Shown here piece after piece: positions 56,691 through 64,000 of a DNA stretch of 64,000 nt. Source of the DNA: Rhizobium sp. R711. Lineage in GTDB: Bacteria > Pseudomonadota > Alphaproteobacteria > Rhizobiales > Rhizobiaceae. The notes beneath the pieces were generated by a model, which saw only the letters and a program-made list of their open reading frames with translations, did not search any database and had not been told where the DNA came from. Each line of letters starts with the position of its first letter. The first letter of the stretch is position 1. The DNA lies in NCBI RefSeq assembly GCF_002211365.1, contig NZ_LOKZ01000036.1:62001-126000 (forward strand), read 5' to 3'. Both the position numbers and the translations under genes were made by a program.

Positions 56691-57974
56691 ATGCTCGATA
56701 TAAAATGGATCCGTGAGAATCCCGAAGCGCTCGATGCGGCACTTGCCAAGCGTGGTGCCGAGCCTTTGTCCGAAAGTCTGGTTGCGCTCGATGAAAAGCG
56801 CCGCTCGGCCGTTCAAAAGGTCCAGGACCTGTTGTCCCGCCGCAATACCGCATCCAAGGAAATTGGTGCGGCGATGGCGCAGAAGAACAGCGAGCTTGCA
56901 GAAAAACTGAAGGCGGAAGTGGCCGACCTGAAGGTGTTGCTTCCGACCGTCGAAGGGGACGAACGCCAGGCGACGGACGAACTGAATGACGCGCTGTCGC
57001 GCATTCCGAACGTCCCGCATGACGACGTGCCGGTCGGCAAGGACGAGCACGACAATGCCGTTGCCCGCGTCGTCGGCGAAAAGCCTCGCTGGAACCACAC
57101 GCCCAAGGAACATTTCGAGATCGGTGAAGCGCTTGGCTACATGGATTTCGAGCGGGCCGCCAAGCTCTCCGGATCGCGCTTTACAGTGCTGACCGGTCCG
57201 CTGGCTCGGCTCGAGCGGGCACTCGGTCAGTTCATGATCGACCTGCATACGAGCGAGCACGGCTATACCGAAGTCAGCTCGCCGCTGATGGTTCGCGATG
57301 ATGCTATGTTCGGTACCGGGCAGTTGCCGAAGTTTGCGGAGGATTTGTTCAAGACGACGGACGGTCGTTGGTTGATCCCGACCGCGGAAGTGACACTGAC
57401 CAATCTTGTCTCGGGCGAAATCCTCGATCAGGAGAAGCTGCCGCTCCGCTTCACCGCGCTGACGCCGTCTTTCCGTTCGGAGGCGGGGTCTGCCGGTCGC
57501 GACACGCGTGGCATGCTGCGCCAGCATCAGTTCTGGAAGTGTGAACTCGTCTCGATCACCGATGCCGAGAGCTCGCTTGCCGAGCATCAGCGCATGACAG
57601 CCTGCGCTGAGGAGGTGTTGAAGCGCCTCGGCCTGCATTTCCGTACGATGACGCTCTGCACCGGCGACATGGGCTTTGGCGCGCGCAAGACCTACGACCT
57701 TGAGGTTTGGCTGCCGGGCCAGAACACTTATCGTGAGATCTCGTCCTGCTCGGTTTGCGGCGATTTCCAGGCGCGTCGCATGAATGCGCGCTATCGCGGC
57801 AAAGAAGACAAGGCGACGAAGTTCGTCCACACGCTGAACGGTTCGGGCACCGCCGTTGGCCGCTGCCTGATCGCGGTTCTGGAGAACTACCTGAACGAGG
57901 ACGGTTCTGTGACTATCCCTGACGTCCTGCTGCCATATATGGGTGGTTTGAAGAAGATCGAACGGGCGGCCTGA
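56691..57974 (+). CDS. serS: Seryl-tRNA synthetase
   Basis: The 427-residue class II synthetase has a long N-terminal coiled coil (ALDEKRRSAVQKVQDLLSRR), motif 2 FRSEAGSAGRDTRGMLR, and motif 3 NGSGTAVGRCLIAVLEN. ATG 56691 gives MLDIKWIRENPEALDAAL, the family start. An ATG at 56652 adds 13 unrelated residues. Confidence 0.97.
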   Translation: MLDIKWIRENPEALDAALAKRGAEPLSESLVALDEKRRSAVQKVQDLLSRRNTASKEIGAAMAQKNSELAEKLKAEVADLKVLLPTVEGDERQATDELNDALSRIPNVPHDDVPVGKDEHDNAVARVVGEKPRWNHTPKEHFEIGEALGYMDFERAAKLSGSRFTVLTGPLARLERALGQFMIDLHTSEHGYTEVSSPLMVRDDAMFGTGQLPKFAEDLFKTTDGRWLIPTAEVTLTNLVSGEILDQEKLPLRFTALTPSFRSEAGSAGRDTRGMLRQHQFWKCELVSITDAESSLAEHQRMTACAEEVLKRLGLHFRTMTLCTGDMGFGARKTYDLEVWLPGQNTYREISSCSVCGDFQARRMNARYRGKEDKATKFVHTLNGSGTAVGRCLIAVLENYLNEDGSVTIPDVLLPYMGGLKKIERAA

Positions 57975-57978
57975 GCCG

Positions 57979-58746
57979 ATGCGCATTCTGCTCACCAACG
58001 ACGACGGCATTCATGCAGAAGGCCTCGCGGCGCTGGAACGGATTGCGCGGACGCTCTCCGATGATGTCTGGATTGTCGCGCCGGAGACGGACCAGAGCGG
58101 CCTTGCACATTCGTTGAGCCTTTCCGAGCCATTGCGGCTGCGCAAGATTTCCGACAAGCATTTCGCGCTGCGCGGAACGCCGACCGATTGCGTCATCATG
58201 GGCATCAGGCAGGTCATGGACGCCAAGCCGGATCTCGTGCTCTCAGGCGTTAATTCGGGATCGAACGTTGCCGATGATGTCACCTATTCCGGCACTATCG
58301 CCGGCGCCATCGAAGGCACAATGCAGGGCGTCCGCTCCTTTGCTTTGAGCCAGGCCTATCTGCACCATGACGGCGCAAGGGCCGTCCCGTGGGAGGTCTG
58401 CGAGGCGCACGCGCCGGCACTTCTCGACAAGCTGATATCGCTCGACCTGCCAGAGGGCACGTTCCTGAACCTGAACTTTCCGAATTGTCGGCCTGAAGAG
58501 GTCGAGGGCGTGGAAGTCACGGCGCAAGGCAAGCTTGCTTTCAACCTGCAGGTCGATGCGCGTTCTGACGGACGCGGCTTTCCCTACTATTGGCTCAGGT
58601 TTGGAGAGCGTGCGGGTGCCTTCGTCGCCGGTACAGATATTCACGCTCTGAAGCATCGCAAGGTTTCGGTAACTCCTTTGAAACTGGATCTGACTGATTA
58701 TTCCGTACAGGACCGCGTGGCGCGGGCGCTTTCGAGTACGGAGTAA
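57979..58746 (+). CDS. surE: 5'/3'-nucleotidase SurE
   Basis: The 255-residue protein begins MRILLTNDDGIHAEGLAALE and carries APETDQSGLAHSLSL, GTPTDCVIMG and LSGVNSGSNVADDVTYSGT, the SurE metal-binding signature. It dephosphorylates nucleoside monophosphates and is linked to stress survival. It lies four bases after serS and just before pcm, like the E. coli surE-pcm-nlpD order. Confidence 0.96.
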   Translation: MRILLTNDDGIHAEGLAALERIARTLSDDVWIVAPETDQSGLAHSLSLSEPLRLRKISDKHFALRGTPTDCVIMGIRQVMDAKPDLVLSGVNSGSNVADDVTYSGTIAGAIEGTMQGVRSFALSQAYLHHDGARAVPWEVCEAHAPALLDKLISLDLPEGTFLNLNFPNCRPEEVEGVEVTAQGKLAFNLQVDARSDGRGFPYYWLRFGERAGAFVAGTDIHALKHRKVSVTPLKLDLTDYSVQDRVARALSSTE

Positions 58747-58752
58747 ATTGCT

Positions 58753-59406
58753 TTGACGGCACGGCTGGTGGAGAAGGAAGGTTTTGCGGCGCTCGTCTTG
58801 AGGCTGCGAGCCGAGGGCGTATCCGATCTGGACCTGCTGACTGCGGTCGAGCAGACGCCGCGGTCGCTGTTCGTGCCGCCTCAGTTTGCCGAGCAGGCCT
58901 ATTCGAGCCGCACGATCCCGATCGAATGCGGCTCCTTCCTCGAGGGTGTCGATCTCGCAGTGAGGATCCTCCACCATCTGAAGATCAAGCCGGGGCAGCG
59001 TGTACTCGAGGTCGGCACTGGTAGTGGTTTCATGTCCGCCGTCATGGCCCGCATGGCCGAACGCGTGCTGACGATAGACCGCTACAAGACGCTGACGACG
59101 AATGCGCAGCGCCGTGTCGACTCGCTCGGGCTTCGAAACGTCATCATTCGACAGGCCGACGGCAGCGCCGGTCTGCAAGGCGAGGGGACGTTCGACCGCA
59201 TTCTGGTCACCGCCGCGTTCAACTCCATGCCGCGGTTCTACACCGATCAACTTGTTTCCGGCGGTTCGATGATCGCCCCCTTGATGATCTCCGAGGATGA
59301 GTGTCGCCTGGTGCGGCTGACGAAAACGGGCAGCCGCTTCGAGCGCGAAGAACTGTTCGACACGCCTTATCTCCCGATCGTGCCGCGCCTGGCCTCGCAA
59401 CTTTGA
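58753..59406 (+). CDS. pcm: Protein-L-isoaspartate O-methyltransferase Pcm
   Basis: The 217-residue protein has the PIMT pattern: DLLTAVEQTPRSLFVPPQFA, RVLEVGTGSGFMSAVMARMA and FDRILVTAAFNSMP. It methylates isoaspartyl residues so they can revert to aspartate. The start is TTG 58753, six bases after the surE stop. Confidence 0.93.
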   Translation: MTARLVEKEGFAALVLRLRAEGVSDLDLLTAVEQTPRSLFVPPQFAEQAYSSRTIPIECGSFLEGVDLAVRILHHLKIKPGQRVLEVGTGSGFMSAVMARMAERVLTIDRYKTLTTNAQRRVDSLGLRNVIIRQADGSAGLQGEGTFDRILVTAAFNSMPRFYTDQLVSGGSMIAPLMISEDECRLVRLTKTGSRFEREELFDTPYLPIVPRLASQL

Positions 59407-59543
59407 GGCGATCCGCCCGTTGGCGTTGCTATGGTTAGCAATCTCTCAAAAAAATCTCGCGGATTTCGGTACCTTAACCGCGTGGTAATACTAACGCGCT
59501 TTAATAAACCCACAAATGGTTGCGTTCATCAGTGGGTCGAGTC

Positions 59544-61112
59544 ATGCGTTTCAGTCTTTCGCCAAGAGTAGGCAAGTCTGCCGGTAATGTCCTGATAGCG
59601 GCTTTGCTGGCGAGTACCGTAGCGGGTTGCAGTTCCGATGTGACACGTTTCGGTGGTCTTTTCTCGTCGTCCGGTCAGGATCAGATGACGACCAATTCCA
59701 TTCCGCGCAGAAGCATGGGCGGTCTGCAGGCCGATCCGGTTCCGCAGGCGGATCTGGCGCAGGGCGGCTACTCGCCGAGCAATCAGGCGATGAATCAACC
59801 TTATCCGGCGCAGCCCGCTTACGGCGCCTCCAGTGCCCGCATGGCCTCGGCACCTGTCTCCGTTCAGCGTTCCGATCTCGCTGCTCCCTCCGCAGGAACG
59901 CCAGTGGCGCCATCCCACGAAAGGCAGGTCGCTCTCGCTCAGCCATTCCCTGCAGCCGCTGCCCCGAAGAAGTCGGCGCCCATTCTCGTTCCTCCGAAGA
60001 CGGCAACCGACTCGATCGTTACCGGCACGACCCCGAAGGCCTCCGGCTGGTCGGCAACCAACGCGCCGTCCGTCACGCTTCGCCCGGGTGAAAGCACTGC
60101 GACACTGGCTAATCGCTACGGTGTGCCGGAGAAGGAAATCCTTCGGGTCAACGGCTTCAAAACTGCAGCTGCCGCCAAGCCTGGTCAGATCATTCTGATC
60201 CCGACCTTCAACGGAGGCAATGCCGCCAAGGCAGCCGCACAGACAGCCGACCTCTCAAAGGGTGGGCATCTGCCGCAACCGGGCAAGCAGCAGGAGCAGA
60301 ACGTTGCCGTCGTTCCGGGTGCGAATTCCGCCCGCGACAAGTCGGTCGCAAATGCCGATCCGTCCAGCAAGCTTGCCGCCGGCGCAGGCAAGGGGCCGAA
60401 GGGCGCTGGCGGCACCTATGTCGTCAAGCCTGGCGACTCGCTTGCCAAGATTGCCAAGGCGACGGGCACCAGCATCGACGATCTTAAGGCCGCCAACAAC
60501 CTGTCGGCTGGTTCGATCCGCATCGGTCAGGAACTCAATCTCCCTGGCGTTTCGCAGGATGGAATGAAAACCGCCTCCATTCCAGCGAAGGCAGAACCGA
60601 AGCCGGTCGCACAGCCAGCCTCTGCAACGACGAGTGCCGCTGCGCAACCGGCAACCTACAAGGCTCCCGTCGCCACGGAGACAGTGGATGAGGCTGCCAA
60701 GAAGGAAGTGGCGTCCGCGGCGCCCGAGGCAACCGGCATCGGCAAGTATCGCTGGCCGGTTCGCGGTGCAGTGATTGCGGCCTATGGCGCCAACGTCAAC
60801 GGTAGCCGCAATGATGGCATCGATATCTCCGTGCCGCAGGGCACGCCGATCAAGGCCGCCGAAAACGGCGTCGTCATCTATGCCGGCAACGGGCTGAAGG
60901 AACTCGGCAATACGGTTCTCGTCCGCCATGATGACGGCACGGTCACCGTCTACGGCAACGCCGACACCCTGAGCGTTACCCGCGGCCAGAAGATCCAGCG
61001 CGGCCAGACGGTTGCCGTCTCCGGCATGAGCGGCAGCGTCAAGCAGCCGCAGGTCCACTTCGAAGTCCGCAAGGATGCGACTCCGGTCAACCCGATTACT
61101 TTCCTCGAATAG
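59544..61112 (+). CDS. nlpD: NlpD-type lipoprotein with two LysM domains and a degenerate LytM domain
   Basis: The 522-residue protein has a lipobox (LLASTVAGC, Cys29), a Pro/Ala-rich linker, LysM domains near residues 175-215 and 291-335, and a C-terminal M23 domain. Zinc ligands are altered: the HxxxD position reads N-D-G-I-D, the middle His is Asn (VYGN), and HxH reads Q-V-H. E. coli NlpD is likewise non-catalytic and activates amidase AmiC at the septum. The surE-pcm-nlpD order supports this call. Confidence 0.9.
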   Translation: MRFSLSPRVGKSAGNVLIAALLASTVAGCSSDVTRFGGLFSSSGQDQMTTNSIPRRSMGGLQADPVPQADLAQGGYSPSNQAMNQPYPAQPAYGASSARMASAPVSVQRSDLAAPSAGTPVAPSHERQVALAQPFPAAAAPKKSAPILVPPKTATDSIVTGTTPKASGWSATNAPSVTLRPGESTATLANRYGVPEKEILRVNGFKTAAAAKPGQIILIPTFNGGNAAKAAAQTADLSKGGHLPQPGKQQEQNVAVVPGANSARDKSVANADPSSKLAAGAGKGPKGAGGTYVVKPGDSLAKIAKATGTSIDDLKAANNLSAGSIRIGQELNLPGVSQDGMKTASIPAKAEPKPVAQPASATTSAAAQPATYKAPVATETVDEAAKKEVASAAPEATGIGKYRWPVRGAVIAAYGANVNGSRNDGIDISVPQGTPIKAAENGVVIYAGNGLKELGNTVLVRHDDGTVTVYGNADTLSVTRGQKIQRGQTVAVSGMSGSVKQPQVHFEVRKDATPVNPITFLE

Positions 61113-61132
61113 GTATTGCGTCCGAGGATGCT

Positions 61133-61162
61133 CAAAAGCCCGGCTTCGAAGCCGGGCTTTTG
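61133..61162. terminator. Bidirectional terminator between nlpD and the ATPase gene
   Basis: A perfect 30-base palindrome runs from CAAAAGCCCGGC to its complement, with centre TTCGAA. The A and T runs at both ends make it work in both directions for the two convergent genes. Confidence 0.9.
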
Positions 61163-61165
61163 TCA

Positions 61166-62038
61166 TTATGCGCGGTCGAGTGCGATGCGCATACGGCCGG
61201 CGAGATCCTGGATGTACTGCCAGGCGACGCGGCCGGAACGCGCGCCGCGCGTCGTAGCCCATTCCAGCGCCTCCGCATGCATCTTTTCGCGATCGATCGG
61301 CAGCTTGAAATGGTCAGCATAGCCGTCGATCATCGTCAGATAGTCGTCCTGGCTGCATTTGTGGAAGCCGAGCCAAAGGCCAAACCGATCGGATAGTGAA
61401 ACCTTCTCTTCGACCGCTTCGGAGGGATTGATCGCCGTCGACTGCTCGTTCTCCATCATGTGGCGCGGAAGCAGATGGCGCCTGTTCGAGGTGGCATAGA
61501 AGAGCACGTTGTCTGGCCGCCCCTCGACACCACCATCAAGGGCTGCCTTGAGCGATTTGTATGCCGTGTCATCGTGATCGAACGAAAGGTCGTCGCAGAA
61601 GACGATGACGCGATGCGGGGTGTCCTTGAGAAGATCGAGCAGTGTCGGGAGGCTCGCAATATCTTCGCGATGCACTTCCACCAGCTTCAACGATACTCCG
61701 CTCTCGCGCCGCACATCCTCGTGAACAGCCTTGACCAGCGATGACTTTCCCATGCCGCGCGCACCCCACAGGAGAACGTTGTTTGCCGCATAGCCTTCGG
61801 CGAAGCGCACCGTATTCTCGTGCAGGATGTCGCGTACGTGGTCGACGCCGCGGATCAGCTTGAGTGCCACGCGGTTCGGCCGCGCAACCGGCTGGAGATG
61901 CTGGCGGGCAGGGGCCCAGACGAAGCAGTCGGCCGCGTTCCAGTCGTTGACTGCGGGCGCAGGGCCGGCCAAGCGGTCGATCGCGTCCGTCAGTCGGCGC
62001 AGCTCCGTCAGAATGGCGTGGTTGACGTCTTCGGCCAT
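61166..62038 (-). CDS. DUF815-type AAA ATPase
   Basis: The 290-residue protein has Walker A GARGMGKSSLVKAVH and Walker B VIVFCDDLSFD, then ATSNRRHLLP (sensor 1) and a C-terminal lid region. It matches the DUF815 AAA family found in most proteobacteria. The start at 62038 (MAEDVNHAILTELRRL) follows AGGAGG; the frame runs open further upstream without a better start. Its function is unknown; chaperone or loader roles are guesses. Confidence 0.9.
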   Translation of the reverse strand: MAEDVNHAILTELRRLTDAIDRLAGPAPAVNDWNAADCFVWAPARQHLQPVARPNRVALKLIRGVDHVRDILHENTVRFAEGYAANNVLLWGARGMGKSSLVKAVHEDVRRESGVSLKLVEVHREDIASLPTLLDLLKDTPHRVIVFCDDLSFDHDDTAYKSLKAALDGGVEGRPDNVLFYATSNRRHLLPRHMMENEQSTAINPSEAVEEKVSLSDRFGLWLGFHKCSQDDYLTMIDGYADHFKLPIDREKMHAEALEWATTRGARSGRVAWQYIQDLAGRMRIALDRA

Positions 62039-62248
62039 GGGGCCTTCCTCCTGAATTCTGGTTGTAGCCAGCGTACCGTGTCTTTTGCCTGCGGCGTAGC
62101 ATGGCCTTTTGCGAGCGGAAAGGTTATGAGGCAGCGGAATCGGTACGGTTTCCAGCTGTTTCTGTTGCATTCGCAAAGACCATAATTATAGTCCGGCCAC
62201 CCGAGAAAAGGCGGAGTTCCGCCACCGGAATGTTTTGAGGAGTTTAGC

Positions 62249-62596
62249 ATGTTCATCACCCCGGCATTTGCCCAGGCTGCTACCGACACTGCGGCGTCGC
62301 CGTTCGGCTCTGGCTTTGAAATGATCATCCTTTTCGTGCCGCTGATGGTCGTCTGGTACTTCCTGCTGATCCGTCCGCAGCGCGCGCAGGCCAAGAAGCG
62401 CGAAGAGACGCTGAAGGCGATCCGTCGCGGCGATCAGGTTGTCACCGGTGGCGGCCTCGTCGGCAAGGTCACCAAGGTTGTTGACGACAAGGAACTCGAA
62501 GTGGAGATTGCTGACGGCGTTCGCGTTCGCATCGTCCGCACCGGCATTTCGGAAGTTCGCGTCAAGGGTGAGCCGGTCAAGGCGGACGCCGCGTAG
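62249..62596 (+). CDS. yajC: Sec translocase accessory subunit YajC
   Basis: The 115-residue protein has one membrane segment (MIILFVPLMVVWYFLLIRP) followed by QRAQAKKREETLKAIRRGDQ and VVTGGGLVGKVTKV, the YajC signature. It joins SecDF at the translocon. GAGG precedes ATG 62249, and secD follows 55 bases later. Confidence 0.95.
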   Translation: MFITPAFAQAATDTAASPFGSGFEMIILFVPLMVVWYFLLIRPQRAQAKKREETLKAIRRGDQVVTGGGLVGKVTKVVDDKELEVEIADGVRVRIVRTGISEVRVKGEPVKADAA

Positions 62597-62651
62597 TATT
62601 GCAAACCTAGCCGCGAACCGGATTGGTCGGGTCGGAAACAGTCGAGAGAAA

Positions 62652-64000
62652 ATGCGTCGTTTTTCCCGCTTGAAGGCCGTTCTGATCTGGTTGTTGGTGG
62701 TGGCGGCCGCGATAATCGCGGCCCCAAATCTGTTATCGGAAGGGCAGCGCTCTAAGCTCCCCTTTTGGCTGGCTCACAGTCGCGTTGTGCCTGGACCCGA
62801 TGTGCAGGGCGGTTCCCATCTGCTTCTCCAGATCGAACGCGTTGATGTCGTGAAGGACCGGCTCGAACGCACGGTCGCGGATGTTCGCGGCAAGTTGCGT
62901 GAAGCCAACATTCGCTACACCGGTCTGACCGGGAACGACCAGGACGTCACCGTCAAGATAACCGACGCCGGCCAGGTGGATGCTGCCGTCAAGGCCTTGA
63001 ACGCACTGACCGCGACCACGAAGAGCGGCTGGTTTGGAAGTTCGGTCCAAAGTGTTTCCCTGGAGAAGGGCAACGACGCACAGCTTACGCTGCGAATTTC
63101 AAACGATAGCATCGACGAAGGAATTGCAACCGCGCAAGCTCAGTCCCTCGCAGTCGTCGAGCGCCGCATCGCCGGTCTGGGGATCAACGATTTTTCCGTT
63201 CGCGCCGATGGTGACGACCGTATCGACGTCGAGGCCCTCGGTTCTATCGACGTCGAGCGGCTGAAGAATATTCTGAACGAGCCTGCTGAGCTTTCGGTTC
63301 GGATGATCGATGAAAGCATGTCGGGGCAGCAGGCCCTTGCCGGTCGCTGGCCGGCGACATCAGAGGTGCTCTATTCTCTGGACGATCCGCCCGTTCCCTA
63401 CCTCGTCGATCGAACAGATTTCGTTACAGGCAAGAATCTCGTTGATGTCCAGGCGGTTGCCGATGCGCAAACGGACTCGGTCGCGATCACCTATAAGCTG
63501 GATGCCGAAGGAACCGAGGAACTCGCGCAGAAGACGCGCCAGAACATCGGACGGCACCTGGCCATACTTTTCGATGATCAGGTCATGGCTGCGCCGCTGA
63601 TCAATGCGCCGATCCTGGACGGCACCGGAAGGGTGCCGGTCAGCTTCAGCGAGGACGGAGCCCGCGATCTTGCGCTGATGTTGCGAAGCGGCGCTCTGCC
63701 GGCGACGTTGACGACCGTGGAGGAGCGCACCGTCAGCCCCAGCCTCGGCGCGGAATCGAAGCGCGCCGGTCTGGTAGCTGGCTTCGTCGCTGCGATCCTT
63801 GTCACCGGGTTGATGTTTGCCTTCTATCGAAAGCTGGGCATCATCGCCGGCATTTCGCTTGTCCTGAACCTCCTCTTGATTCTCGCTGTGCTGAGCGCAA
63901 TCGGCGCAACGCTGACGCTGCCCGGCCTCGCAGGCATCGTCTTGATCATAGGCATGGCTGTCGATGCTAATGTGCTCGTCTACGAGCGTATCCGGGAGGA
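62652..64000 (+). CDS. secD: Protein translocase subunit SecD (or fused SecDF), partial
   Basis: The frame from ATG 62652 stays open to the window end (about 449 residues seen). It has an N-terminal membrane anchor (AVLIWLLVVAAAIIAAPNLL), PDVQGGSHLLLQIERVDV, a periplasmic P1 domain, and then VEERTVSPSLGAESKRAG and GIVLIIGMAVDANVLVYERI, the classic SecD membrane motif. SecD uses proton-motive force to finish protein export. Rhizobial genomes often carry a fused SecDF here; the end is outside the window, so this cannot be decided. Confidence 0.93.
   Translation, partial: MRRFSRLKAVLIWLLVVAAAIIAAPNLLSEGQRSKLPFWLAHSRVVPGPDVQGGSHLLLQIERVDVVKDRLERTVADVRGKLREANIRYTGLTGNDQDVTVKITDAGQVDAAVKALNALTATTKSGWFGSSVQSVSLEKGNDAQLTLRISNDSIDEGIATAQAQSLAVVERRIAGLGINDFSVRADGDDRIDVEALGSIDVERLKNILNEPAELSVRMIDESMSGQQALAGRWPATSEVLYSLDDPPVPYLVDRTDFVTGKNLVDVQAVADAQTDSVAITYKLDAEGTEELAQKTRQNIGRHLAILFDDQVMAAPLINAPILDGTGRVPVSFSEDGARDLALMLRSGALPATLTTVEERTVSPSLGAESKRAGLVAGFVAAILVTGLMFAFYRKLGIIAGISLVLNLLLILAVLSAIGATLTLPGLAGIVLIIGMAVDANVLVYERIRE

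Overview
The window is from a member of the Rhizobiaceae, most like Rhizobium or Agrobacterium. The evidence is an ExoR-type Sel1 regulator, a BA14K protein, a PopZ (DUF2497) homologue, an OrfA-Pit phosphate pair, a DUF982 protein, and the alphaproteobacterial run dgt-argS-SPOR-nagZ-scpAB-tatABC-serS-surE-pcm-nlpD. The DNA is GC-rich with GC-rich third positions, which produces many long antisense shadow ORFs.

Positions 1 to about 32,020 are the right-hand part of an intact-looking temperate myovirus prophage. Its integrase lies next to a tRNA-Asn(GTT) gene, whose 3' end is the probable right attachment site; the left end lies before the window. The order is: a NusG paralogue; a structured non-coding stretch ending in a strong terminator; a displaced gpZ-like tail gene; a repeat-rich gap that may be cos; and then a lambda-like packaging and head module (terS, GpA-type terL, gpW, lambda-type portal, protease, capsid, DUF2190, connectors). 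This is joined to a Mu-like contractile tail module: DUF2635, sheath, tube, tail assembly chaperone with a programmed -1 frameshift, tape measure, a split gpN, gpP, gp45, gp46, gp47, gp48 and fibres. After the fibres come probable conversion genes (alpha/beta hydrolase, membrane O-acyltransferase, an opposite-strand methyltransferase), then a lysis cassette (holin-like, SAR endolysin, Rz, overlapping Rz1). The accessory arm from 26.7 to 30.5 kb holds an Arc-type repressor with a candidate operator and a minus-strand module headed by a HEPN-domain protein. The integrase closes the prophage.

From 32,020 to 64,000 the content is chromosomal: phosphate uptake (OrfA-Pit), a BA14K protein, tRNA-Cys, two very short membrane-protein genes, an isoaspartate methyltransferase-like gene, popZ, valS, a FadL-type porin, exoR, xthA, erpA, dgt, argS, a long SPOR protein, nagZ, scpA-scpB, tatABC, serS, surE-pcm-nlpD, an AAA ATPase, yajC, and the start of secD (or fused secDF), which runs off the end. 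These genes join translation, cell division and pole organisation, envelope biogenesis, and Sec and Tat export.

The signals most worth following are: the NusG paralogue with hairpin array and terminator ahead of the late genes, a candidate processive antitermination system; the HEPN module beside the integrase, a candidate defence or exclusion system; the repeats before terS, a candidate cos site; the textbook frameshift signal in the tail chaperone; and the candidate Arc operator. All functional calls rest on reading motifs and gene order; no database search was run.
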